Position numbers and translations under genes: made by a program. Below, one piece after another: positions 5,789-11,150 of a stretch of DNA of 11,150 nt. Position 1 is the first letter of the stretch. Every line of letters starts with the position of its first letter. The DNA comes from Streptosporangiaceae bacterium. Its GTDB lineage: Bacteria > Actinomycetota > Actinomycetes > Streptosporangiales > Streptosporangiaceae. The notes under the pieces are model-generated. The model ran no database searches, was not told where the DNA came from, and saw nothing but the letters and a program-made list of their open reading frames with translations. The stretch spans positions 1 to 11,150 of the forward strand of contig JASIBJ010000455.1 in the NCBI GenBank assembly GCA_030045215.1. The letters run 5' to 3'.

Positions 5789-6793
5789 ATGAGACTGTTG
5801 GTACTGGGCGGAACTCACCATGTCGGCCGCGCGGTCGTCACCGAGGCTCTGGCCCGCGGTGATGAGGTCACGACGCTGACGCGCGGCGTCAGCGGGCCGT
5901 CGGCGCCAGACGCCCTCGCCTTGCACGCCGACCGGACCGATCCGGCCGCGCTACGGGCCGCGCTCGGCGACGCCACCTGGGACGCGGTCATCGACACGTG
6001 GAGCGGAGCCCCGCGGGTGGTGCTCGACTCCGCGAGCCTGCTGTCGGACCGGGCCGGTCACTACGGTTACGTGTCGACGCGTTCGGTCTACCAATGGCCA
6101 CCGGCGGTCGGGCTGGACGAGTCAGGGCCGGTTGTCGACGGCGACGCCCGCAGCGAGGCCGGTGACGACTACGCGACGGCCAAGCGCGGCGGCGAACTGG
6201 CGGCGCAGGAGGGCTTCGGGGCAGACCGGACCGTCCTGGCCAGGGCGGGGCTGATCCTCGGGCCGTACGAGCTTGTCGGCCGGATGCCCTGGTGGCTGCG
6301 GCGGATCGAGCGAGGCGGTGACGTGCTCGCGCCGGGGCCCGCCGATATGAAGCTGCAGTACATCGACTGCCGTGACCTGGCGCGGTGGCTCCTGCACGCG
6401 GCGGACGGGGGTATCTCGGGCGTTTTCAACACCGTCAGCCGGCCCGGCCACGCCACCATGGCCAGCCTGCTGGAGGCTGCGATCGCCGCGACCGGGTCCG
6501 ACGCGCGGCTGGTCTGGGCGCCACCGGAGGTGATCATTGCCGCAGGCATCGAGCCGTGGATTCAGCTGCCCATCTGGCTGCCGCCCGACGGTGAAGGGGC
6601 GGGCATCCACAACGGGGACGTCAGTGCCGCCTACGCTGCCGGGCTCACCTGCCGCCCGGTCGCGGAGACTGTGGCCGATACCTGGGCCTGGCTGCAGGAG
6701 GAAGGCGACCCGCCGGTTCCGGCCAGTCGACCCGCCCACGGCCTGGATCCCGATCGTGAGCGCGAGGTGCTGGCCAGCCTGGCCCGCGAGTGA
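5789..6793 (+). CDS. NAD-dependent epimerase/dehydratase-like reductase (extended SDR)
   Basis: Soluble NAD(P)-dependent oxidoreductase of the extended SDR type, 334 residues. The nucleotide-binding loop is MRLLVLGGTHHVGR (GGTxxVGR at 7-14), DVV-like strand WDAVIDTWSG near 64-73, YGYVSTRSVY at 92-101 (the family's S/Y region), and the catalytic-type YATAK at 128-132. LARAGLILGPYE near 150 and LQYIDCRDLARWLL near 188 match the substrate-side features of this family. ATG at 5789 is preferred to that at 5780 because the Rossmann strand begins immediately. The substrate is unknown; proteins of this type are often annotated as sugar-nucleotide epimerases or simply reductases. It is a single-gene unit, ending at a hairpin shared with the converging PEBP gene. 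Confidence 0.85.
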   Translation: MRLLVLGGTHHVGRAVVTEALARGDEVTTLTRGVSGPSAPDALALHADRTDPAALRAALGDATWDAVIDTWSGAPRVVLDSASLLSDRAGHYGYVSTRSVYQWPPAVGLDESGPVVDGDARSEAGDDYATAKRGGELAAQEGFGADRTVLARAGLILGPYELVGRMPWWLRRIERGGDVLAPGPADMKLQYIDCRDLARWLLHAADGGISGVFNTVSRPGHATMASLLEAAIAATGSDARLVWAPPEVIIAAGIEPWIQLPIWLPPDGEGAGIHNGDVSAAYAAGLTCRPVAETVADTWAWLQEEGDPPVPASRPAHGLDPDREREVLASLARE

Positions 6794-6841
6794 AAGCTGC
6801 GCCAGAAGGGCTTACCGGGCGCCGACATGAGAGCCAGCCGG

Positions 6842-6864
6842 CGGCGGCACTCGCGCTGCCGCCG
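6842..6864. terminator. Hairpin between converging genes
   Basis: CGGCGGCA (6842-6849) and TGCCGCCG (6857-6864) form a perfect 8-bp stem with a 7-nt loop, within longer GC-rich near-symmetry. It lies between the reductase stop (6793) and the PEBP stop (6888), so it could end transcription from both sides. There is no T-tract, which is common for actinomycete terminators. Confidence 0.5.
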
Positions 6865-6887
6865 GCGGGCCCAGCGCGGCCCGGCGT

Positions 6888-7424
6888 TCAGTGACCGAAG
6901 ACGGGAACGATCTGCGCCCTGGCGATCGTGTGGAACCTCAGGTTAAAGCCGGCCACCGCGGCCGAGACGTCTGAGTCCACCCCGAGGTGGTCGGTATCCA
7001 GCGCGTGCACGGCGAAGACGTACCGGTGCGCCCGGTCGCCCTGCGGGGGTGCGGCCCCGCCGAAGTCCTTGGTGCCGTAGTCGTTGCGCACGGAGAAGGC
7101 TCCCTCCGGCAGGCCCGGCCCGCCGGCGCTGCCCGCTCCGGCGGCCAACTCAGTCACCGAGGCGGGAATGTCAAGGACGATCCAGTGCCAGAACCCTGAC
7201 CCAGTCGGCGCATCCGGGTCATAGCACGTCACCGCGAACCCCTTGGTCTCGGCCGGGAAGCCATACCAGCGCAGCTCGGGAGAGATGTTCTGGCCGGTCA
7301 TCCCGAAGCTGTTGTAGACCTGCGCGTCGCCCATCTGCTGGTCATGCGCGACGTCGTCGCTTTCGACCGTGAAAGAGGGCACTGGCGGGTGGAAGTCATA
7401 AGGCAGCGGAGCGCGGTCGGGCAT
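6888..7424 (-). CDS. YbhB/YbcL family Raf kinase inhibitor-like protein (PEBP)
   Basis: Cytoplasmic phosphatidylethanolamine-binding-protein-fold protein, 178 residues, the usual length for bacterial members. Diagnostic motifs are the ligand-site signature [14 protein letters not shown] at 68-81, [10 protein letters not shown] at 44-53, and [15 protein letters not shown] with FAVHAL at about 121-141. The biochemical role of bacterial PEBPs is not settled; small-ligand binding or protease inhibition have been suggested for the family. The ATG at 7424 is chosen because it follows a strong Shine-Dalgarno sequence, GGAGGA, on the minus strand; an in-frame TTG at 7436 falls inside that site and is unlikely to be the start. 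It is monocistronic as far as can be seen and convergent with the reductase gene. Confidence 0.9.
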   Translation of the reverse strand: MPDRAPLPYDFHPPVPSFTVESDDVAHDQQMGDAQVYNSFGMTGQNISPELRWYGFPAETKGFAVTCYDPDAPTGSGFWHWIVLDIPASVTELAAGAGSAGGPGLPEGAFSVRNDYGTKDFGGAAPPQGDRAHRYVFAVHALDTDHLGVDSDVSAAVAGFNLRFHTIARAQIVPVFGH

Positions 7425-7436
7425 CAATTCCTCCAA

Positions 7437-7725
7437 ATAGGACAGGCCAGAGTGGCCAATCCCACGCTACTGAAGTCGCGGGGCCGCAGGCCTGACCATC
7501 TGCCCGATACGCGGGCCGGGCGCACCGGACGCTTGGCCCGCGCGGAGGGTTCGGGCTCGTCCCCCGATAAGCACTCTCGGCGGCAAAGTCCGGTCACATC
7601 GGACATGAACTGGGTCTACCGTTGGGTATAAATGATCAGCCGGCCGGGGAAAGCCGGCGTCCGCACCAGGACCAGCTGCTCCGGGGTCTGGCCAGGTCGC
7701 GCGGCTGGAAGGGCGTTTGGCAGGC
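7437..7725. promoter_or_regulatory. Divergent intergenic region (PEBP / beta-propeller)
   Basis: No gene is seen in these 289 bp. The plus strand holds an AT-rich TATAAA (7627-7632), the most AT-rich spot of the region and a possible -10 for the propeller gene, without a clear -35. A GCCGGC-8-GCCGGC hairpin follows at about 7639-7658. For the PEBP gene the minus strand has TAGCGT (complement of about 7465-7470) as a weak -10. I see no tRNA or riboswitch consensus. Confidence 0.3.
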
Positions 7726-9003
7726 GTGAAGGTCCCTCGGGGGTCGGCAGCATGGACACGGCGAGGCATCCTCGCCGTCGTTCTCGTGGCTGCGGCCGTG
7801 ATTCCCGGCCACGCAAGCAGCCGGGCGAGTAAGCGCTGCCTGGGCACGCGGTGCGCGCCGGAGGGCTCGATCCTGTGGACCCGAGCGCTGCCGGGCCACT
7901 GGATAGCCGAGGACGGAGTCGCCGGGACCGAGCCCGCCAATGGCGACGCGTACGTGGCCGCCAACGAGAACCTGGCCGTGCTCGGAGACGGAATGCTGGT
8001 GGCCGCCTACCACGCCAGGACCGGAGAGCCGGCGTGGGACACCGTGCTCACGGGGTTCGGGCCGGGAACGGCCATCGTCAGCCTGAGGGCCTGGCCTTCC
8101 GAGGTAGCCGTCGGAGTCGAGGTACCGGCGGTATCCGGCAGCCCGAGCTGGTATCAGGTCATGCTCTCGGCGGCGACCGGAGCCCAGCTACTGTCCTACC
8201 CCTCGGCCCAGATCGGCGGCGCGGTGTGGGCAGGCAAGGCGAACACCGTCGTCGTCGGCGCCTCGGCGGTGACGAGCTATGCCACCGGCACCCGGCGGGT
8301 GCTGTGGCGCCGGGCCACGGGCCGAGTCGCGCAGGCCTGGAAGGTCAGCGGACGGTACCTGTACCTCGAGGAGACCGTCGGGGGCTATCTGAGCTCGTCC
8401 CCGGTCACAGCGCTGCGGCGGATTGACCTGCGTACCGGGGCCGAGCAGGCGATCAGGCCGCCCGGCCGGGCCTTCGCCGGCACGCTGGCCGGCGTCGTCG
8501 GCGGGGTGGCGTTGTTCGCCGGCGCCAACGGCCTTTCCGGGTACAGCGCGCAGAGCGGACGGCTGCTCTGGCCCCTTGCGGCCCGGTTGCAGCGCCCCGG
8601 CACGCTTGAGCTGATCGACTCAAGCACGCAGACGGCCTACGTCAGCAGCGGCGGCACGCTGACCGGCGTGAATGTTCACACCGGAGCGGCCGTCAACAAT
8701 CCGGTCCCGGCACTGTCGGCCAGTCTCTACGCGATCATTGACGGTGTGGCGCTCGGGCTTGACCAGGCCCAGGGTGACCTCGGCGAGGCGTGGGGCTATG
8801 ACGTCGTGACCCACAGGGTCGTGTGGACGTCCCCGGCGCTGCCCTGGCCGCACTTCTTCGTTGACCCGACCGGCCTCGGCGGCAGCGTCAGCTCGCCCAG
8901 GGGCATAACACTCCTGACGACCTGCGCCGCCCAGGGCGCCGCTAGCGGAAACAACGCGGCCGCTCCCTGCCTGCGGCCGCAGTTGGCGGCAGTCAAGTAC
9001 TAA
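7726..9003 (+). CDS. Secreted PQQ-like beta-propeller repeat protein
   Basis: Exported protein of about 425 residues. The N-terminus is a signal peptide: basic MKVPRGSAAWTRRG, hydrophobic ILAVVLVAAAVI, then GHASSRA as cleavage region. The mature part carries seven short repeats of the x-TG-x-x-x-W type seen in PQQ-like/quinoprotein propellers (YHARTGEPAW, LSAATGAQLL, YATGTRRVLW, IDLRTGAEQA, YSAQSGRLLW, VNVHTGAAVN, YDVVTHRVVW), which fits a seven-bladed propeller. No cofactor site is evident, so it is more likely a scaffold or binding protein than a quinoprotein enzyme. Cys pairs lie just after the signal peptide (RCLGTRC) and near the C-terminus (TTC and PCLRPQ). The start is uncertain: GTG at 7726 (GGAAGGG 12 nt upstream) or TTG at 7717. 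It converges on the DUF3040-like gene 17 bp away. Confidence 0.75.
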   Translation: MKVPRGSAAWTRRGILAVVLVAAAVIPGHASSRASKRCLGTRCAPEGSILWTRALPGHWIAEDGVAGTEPANGDAYVAANENLAVLGDGMLVAAYHARTGEPAWDTVLTGFGPGTAIVSLRAWPSEVAVGVEVPAVSGSPSWYQVMLSAATGAQLLSYPSAQIGGAVWAGKANTVVVGASAVTSYATGTRRVLWRRATGRVAQAWKVSGRYLYLEETVGGYLSSSPVTALRRIDLRTGAEQAIRPPGRAFAGTLAGVVGGVALFAGANGLSGYSAQSGRLLWPLAARLQRPGTLELIDSSTQTAYVSSGGTLTGVNVHTGAAVNNPVPALSASLYAIIDGVALGLDQAQGDLGEAWGYDVVTHRVVWTSPALPWPHFFVDPTGLGGSVSSPRGITLLTTCAAQGAASGNNAAAPCLRPQLAAVKY

Positions 9004-9009
9004 CTGCCG
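8987..9009. terminator. Possible short bidirectional hairpin
   Basis: CGGCAGT (8987-8993) and ACTGCCG (9003-9009) form a 7-bp stem around a 9-nt loop that includes the propeller gene's stop codon. It sits in the 17-bp gap between converging genes. The stem is short and lacks a T-run, so terminator function is tentative. Confidence 0.3.
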
Positions 9010-9020
9010 GCGTCCCCGGG

Positions 9021-9431
9021 TCAGTGGCCTACTGAGGTCAGCACCGGCGAGGACTTGCACAGCTTGCTGCTGGACGGGTACCTCGCGCCGGCCGCCAGAG
9101 GTATGACCGGCATGCAGCGAGACCCGGGACTGGATCGCGCCGCAAACACAATGGACGTGACCGCGAGCGCGAGCGCCAACGGGAAGAAGATCGCGGCACG
9201 CTGACGGGGGACCAGTCGCCGCATCACCCTGGACAGGAAGCTCACCAGCCGGAAACGCAGGTGCACGATCACGACCACGGCGCGGTGCCGCAGCTGCTCG
9301 ATCCTGGGCATTTCCTCTTCCCTGGTGAGCCGGCAAAATATCGCGTAAAGAGCCGCAAGTCTCGGATCTGACCCGCGCAGCCCGCATTCGATCCGATCTA
9401 GGACCCTGCGCTGACGTGCAGGCAGGCCCAT
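9021..9431 (-). CDS. DUF3040-like single-pass membrane protein
   Basis: Small membrane protein, 136 residues. The N-terminal half, MGLPARQRRVLDRIECGL followed by SDPRLAALYAIFCRLTREEE, has the typical DUF3040 layout of actinobacteria (a short helix with LD-IE-L, then DPR-A). A basic stretch (about 50-78) precedes one clear membrane helix, AAIFFPLALALAVTSIVFAA at 79-98, and a short tail of about 38 residues with two cysteines that would lie outside the cell. Classical DUF3040 proteins usually carry two membrane helices, so this is a variant. The start is ATG 9431, preceded by CGGAGG at a good distance; an in-frame TTG at 9473 is not supported. Function is unknown for the family. Confidence 0.7.
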   Translation of the reverse strand: MGLPARQRRVLDRIECGLRGSDPRLAALYAIFCRLTREEEMPRIEQLRHRAVVVIVHLRFRLVSFLSRVMRRLVPRQRAAIFFPLALALAVTSIVFAARSSPGSRCMPVIPLAAGARYPSSSKLCKSSPVLTSVGH

Positions 9432-9485
9432 CGAATACCTCCGATCCGGCCTCTCGATTTCCCCCTGGCTCAACCTAACAGGCGG

Positions 9486-9523
9486 TCTGTCACCGTCTCG
9501 ATGCGCCTAGTGACATCTGTCAC
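9486..9523. promoter_or_regulatory. Operator-like palindrome plus phased direct repeat
   Basis: GTGACA-TC-TGTCAC (9510-9523) is a perfect 6+6 palindrome. Its right-hand TCTGTCAC (9516-9523) recurs exactly at 9486-9493, 30 bp upstream, about three helical turns, so both copies face the same side of DNA. It lies in the 218-bp divergent gap between the DUF3040-like gene and the DUF1453-like gene. The binding protein is unknown; the dyad resembles TetR/MarR/GntR-type operators in general form. Confidence 0.55.
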
Positions 9524-9569
9524 GGCTGAGTCCGGACAGCGTGCATGGGGCAGGATTAACCGTCGCGCC

Positions 9570-9575
9570 TAGCCT
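9570..9575 (+). promoter_or_regulatory. Candidate -10 element for the DUF1453-like gene
   Basis: TAGCCT fits TAnnnT and would start transcription near 9581-9583, giving a leader of about 70 nt before ATG 9650. No convincing -35 is seen. A GTG at 9581, 5 nt after the box, could alternatively be a leaderless start adding 23 basic residues to the protein. Confidence 0.35.
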
Positions 9576-9649
9576 GATGTGTGTCGGTCCTGACCGACCG
9601 CCGGGCAGCCAGGCTCGCGCGCAGGGCCACTGAAAAGAGACTCGGACAC

Positions 9650-10153
9650 ATGAACAGCCAGACGCTGGTCTACCTCCTCATCGGCGTTGCCGTCCTCGGC
9701 CTGCTGATCTACCGCAACTTGATGGCGAGGCCGGTCCGCCAGGCCAATCAGCGGCTGTACCTGATCCTCGGGATCATCGGAATCGTCGAGACCGTCGAGT
9801 TCATGCAGAAGAACCACGTTGACGCGACCATCGCGACGGCTGCACTCGCCGGCAGCCTGGTGCTGGCAGCCGTGTTCGGTGCTCTCCGGGCCTTCACGGT
9901 CCGGGTCTGGATGAAGGACGGGCAGCCCTGGTCACAGGGCAACGTCCTGACCGCCGTGCTGTGGGTCATCGCGCTGGGCGCGCACCTGGGCTACGACGCG
10001 CTGATTGGCCACGACAAGGGCGTCGGGGACATAGGCACGGCCACTGTGCTGCTCTACCTGGTCGTCAGCCTCGCGGTGCAGCGGTTCATCATCGTGGCCA
10101 GGGCCGCGAAGCTCGACCCGGTAGCCGCGGGCCATCAGAGCTGGACGCGCTGA
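9650..10153 (+). CDS. DUF1453/CcdC-like multi-pass membrane protein
   Basis: Integral membrane protein, 167 residues, about five helices: LVYLLIGVAVLGLLIY (5-20), LYLILGIIGIVETVEFM (37-53), ATAALAGSLVLAAVFGAL (61-78), VLTAVLWVIALGAHLGYDAL (98-117) and VLLYLVVSLAVQRFII (130-146). The layout, with an arginine-rich loop after helix 1 (RPVRQANQRL) and GALRAFTVRVWMKDGQPWSQ between helices 3 and 4, matches DUF1453-like actinobacterial proteins; the function is unknown. ATG 9650 is preferred because helix 1 begins there; upstream in-frame GTG 9581 would add a basic tail. It is preceded by the operator-like repeats and followed 30 nt later by a strong hairpin, so it looks like a single-gene transcription unit. 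Confidence 0.7.
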   Translation: MNSQTLVYLLIGVAVLGLLIYRNLMARPVRQANQRLYLILGIIGIVETVEFMQKNHVDATIATAALAGSLVLAAVFGALRAFTVRVWMKDGQPWSQGNVLTAVLWVIALGAHLGYDALIGHDKGVGDIGTATVLLYLVVSLAVQRFIIVARAAKLDPVAAGHQSWTR

Positions 10154-10182
10154 GGACAGCGTGCCCGGGCGGTTACGGAGCA

Positions 10183-10217
10183 CCGCGCGCGGCCGTACGG
10201 GGGCTGGCCGCGCGCGG
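10183..10217 (+). terminator. Strong GC-rich hairpin after the DUF1453-like gene
   Basis: CCGCGCGCGGCC (10183-10194) and GGCCGCGCGCGG (10206-10217) form a perfect 12-bp stem with an 11-nt loop, starting 30 nt past the stop codon. Only scattered T residues follow (CTTCGTTCCCGTCTT), as expected of actinomycete factor-independent or weakly U-tailed terminators. Confidence 0.7.
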
Positions 10218-10252
10218 CTTCGTTCCCGTCTTGAAGGGTCTTTTGCGAGAAC

Positions 10253-10480
10253 ATGGGGAGATCGGTCGGCGATCGGGGGACAGGCGGGCCGCAGCGCGGG
10301 TTTCCGAGCCGGGGCCAGGAAGGAAGTTACCTGTCCGTGAACTGCGAAGGATATGAGGGCTGGATAACGGTGGAGTGGGAGAAGCGGTGGCACCCCGAGA
10401 TTGAGGAGCCTGAAGTGGCGCTCCCGCGACACCTGCCGGTGCTGAGAACCTGGTTCACCGAGCCGGACGCCGCAGCATGA
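10253..10480 (+). pseudogene. C-terminal remnant of a sugar phosphate isomerase/epimerase (TIM-barrel)
   Basis: The open frame is 75 codons. Its second half, EGYEGWITVEWEKRWHPEIE then EPEVALPRHLPVL (from 10346), reads like the C-terminal end of xylose-isomerase-like sugar phosphate isomerases/epimerases, where GYDG-VSVEWEKRWHPE-xxPE-ALP is typical. About 200 or more N-terminal residues are absent. Just upstream in another frame, GPGRKLPVRELRRI (10312-10353) resembles the segment that normally precedes GYDG, ending at TGA 10354-10356, so a one-base frameshift near 10345-10353 seems to separate them. The first 28 codons of the frame from ATG 10253 look random (AGA, ACA, TTT, AGT). A GTG at 10337 with AAGGAAG upstream could still start a 47-residue product. 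The stop overlaps the next gene's ATG (ATGA), a relic of an operon. Confidence 0.55.
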
Positions 10481-11150
10481 CCGAGCCAATCGGCGCAGGC
10501 GCCCGGAGGGCTCGCGGCATCGGCATCGTCGGCGCCGGCGTGATCTCCGCGGTGCACGCCGACGCGATCGCGTCGATCCCGGACGCCAGGCTGATTGCCG
10601 TCACCGACGTAGAGCCGCAGCGCGCCAAGTCTCTGGCCGCGGCGCATGGGTGTGCGGCCGAGCCCGACCTGGATGCGCTGCTGGCGCGTGACGACGTTGA
10701 CGTCGTATCGGTGTGCGTGCCGAGTGGCCTGCACGCGGAGGTGGGCATGCGCGCGGCGGCGGCGGGCAAGCATCTGGTTGTCGAGAAGCCCATTGATGTC
10801 AGCCTTGCTGCCGCCGACCGGCTTATCAGCGCCGCCCGCGCCGCCGGGGTCCTGTTGACCGTCATCTCCCAGCACCGGTTCGACCAGGGGCTGGTCGAGC
10901 TGCGCCGTCTGCTGGACGATGGCCAGCTCGGCCGCCTCGTCCTGGGCGAGGCCAGCACGAAGTGGTACCGCAGCCAGGACTACTACGACAGCGCGGCCTG
11001 GCGCGGAACGTGGGCTCTCGACGGTGGCTCGCTGATGAACCAGGGCATTCACTACCTCGACTTGCTGCTGTGGTGCATGGGTCCGGTCGCCAAGGTGACC
11101 GCGCTGTTCGCGACCCAGACGCACCAGATAGAGGTCGAGGATGCCGCCCT
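10477..11150 (+). CDS. Gfo/Idh/MocA family oxidoreductase (3' end outside window)
   Basis: NAD(P)-dependent sugar/polyol dehydrogenase, cut by the right edge after 224 complete codons. The N-terminal Rossmann fold shows GIGIVGAGVISAVHADAI (14-31), AVTDVE at 41-46 and VDVVSVCVPSGLHAEV at 74-89; the family's EKP motif is at 103-105 in VVEKPIDVS. The C-terminal domain begins with LGRLVLGEASTKWYRS and reaches WRGTWALDGGSLMNQGIHYL (175-194) then DLLLW, with His192 in the usual catalytic position. The sugar substrate is not predictable. ATG 10477 overlaps the preceding isomerase remnant's stop by 4 nt (ATGA), suggesting translational coupling in the ancestral operon; a weak GAG-rich stretch is the only ribosome-binding candidate. 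Confidence 0.9.
   Translation, partial: MTEPIGAGARRARGIGIVGAGVISAVHADAIASIPDARLIAVTDVEPQRAKSLAAAHGCAAEPDLDALLARDDVDVVSVCVPSGLHAEVGMRAAAAGKHLVVEKPIDVSLAAADRLISAARAAGVLLTVISQHRFDQGLVELRRLLDDGQLGRLVLGEASTKWYRSQDYYDSAAWRGTWALDGGSLMNQGIHYLDLLLWCMGPVAKVTALFATQTHQIEVEDAA

Noticed and set aside
5708..5926. Longer methyltransferase start at 5926
   Set aside because: The extra 73 residues run through the divergent promoter and into the reductase gene and resemble no methyltransferase N-terminus.
7540..7580. tRNA-like GGTTCGGGCTCGTCCCCC segment
   Set aside because: No matching acceptor, D or anticodon stems could be built around it.
9581..9649. N-terminal extension of the DUF1453-like protein from GTG 9581
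   Set aside because: Arg-rich with no family match; helix 1 starts right after ATG 9650. It is kept as an alternative because a -10-like box lies just upstream.
1..11150. CRISPR arrays, insertion sequences, toxin-antitoxin or phage-defence modules
   Set aside because: No spaced direct repeats, transposase motifs, terminal inverted repeats or defence-type domains were seen on either strand.

Overview
The window is high-GC DNA (roughly 70% G+C by eye, with strong G/C bias at third codon positions). It has frequent GTG starts, leaderless-type promoters (TAnnnT about 6-8 nt before the start codon) and a DUF3040-like gene. Together these point to a soil-type actinomycete (Actinomycetota). No plasmid, phage, CRISPR, rRNA or tRNA signal was found. 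The genus cannot be named from the sequence alone.

Positions 1-310 hold no confident gene: a hairpin, a candidate promoter and a possible edge fragment. Positions 311-4517 are a compact four-gene operon: a lipoprotein binding protein, a membrane permease and an ATPase of the molybdate/tungstate (WtpABC/ModABC) ABC importer type, followed by a regulator joining an XRE-type DNA-binding domain to a periplasmic-binding-protein-like sensor domain (PBP_like, as in some MoeA proteins). All four genes overlap at their ends, so importer and regulator should be co-translated; the regulator probably senses the imported oxyanion or a molybdenum-cofactor-related ligand. A small unrecognised gene (4527-4931) follows with its own leaderless-type promoter, which overlaps the regulator's stop codon.

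Positions 4928-6793 carry a divergent pair, a SAM-dependent methyltransferase (minus) and an NAD-dependent epimerase/dehydratase-like reductase (plus), separated by 81 bp. Next come a YbhB/YbcL (PEBP) protein on the minus strand, a secreted seven-repeat PQQ-like beta-propeller (plus), and a convergent DUF3040-like single-pass membrane protein (minus). After an intergenic region with a strong operator-like palindrome comes a DUF1453/CcdC-like five-helix membrane protein that ends at a 12-bp-stem hairpin.

The right edge holds what looks like the C-terminal remnant of a sugar phosphate isomerase/epimerase, frameshifted and missing most of its length. Its stop overlaps the start (ATGA) of a Gfo/Idh/MocA oxidoreductase that runs off the window. 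This looks like an eroded sugar or polyol catabolic operon.

Most of the window is ordinary accessory or housekeeping content. The best leads are the importer with its embedded XRE-PBP sensor, the eroded isomerase, the palindrome and 30-bp-phased repeats at 9486-9523, and the unrecognised 134-residue protein.
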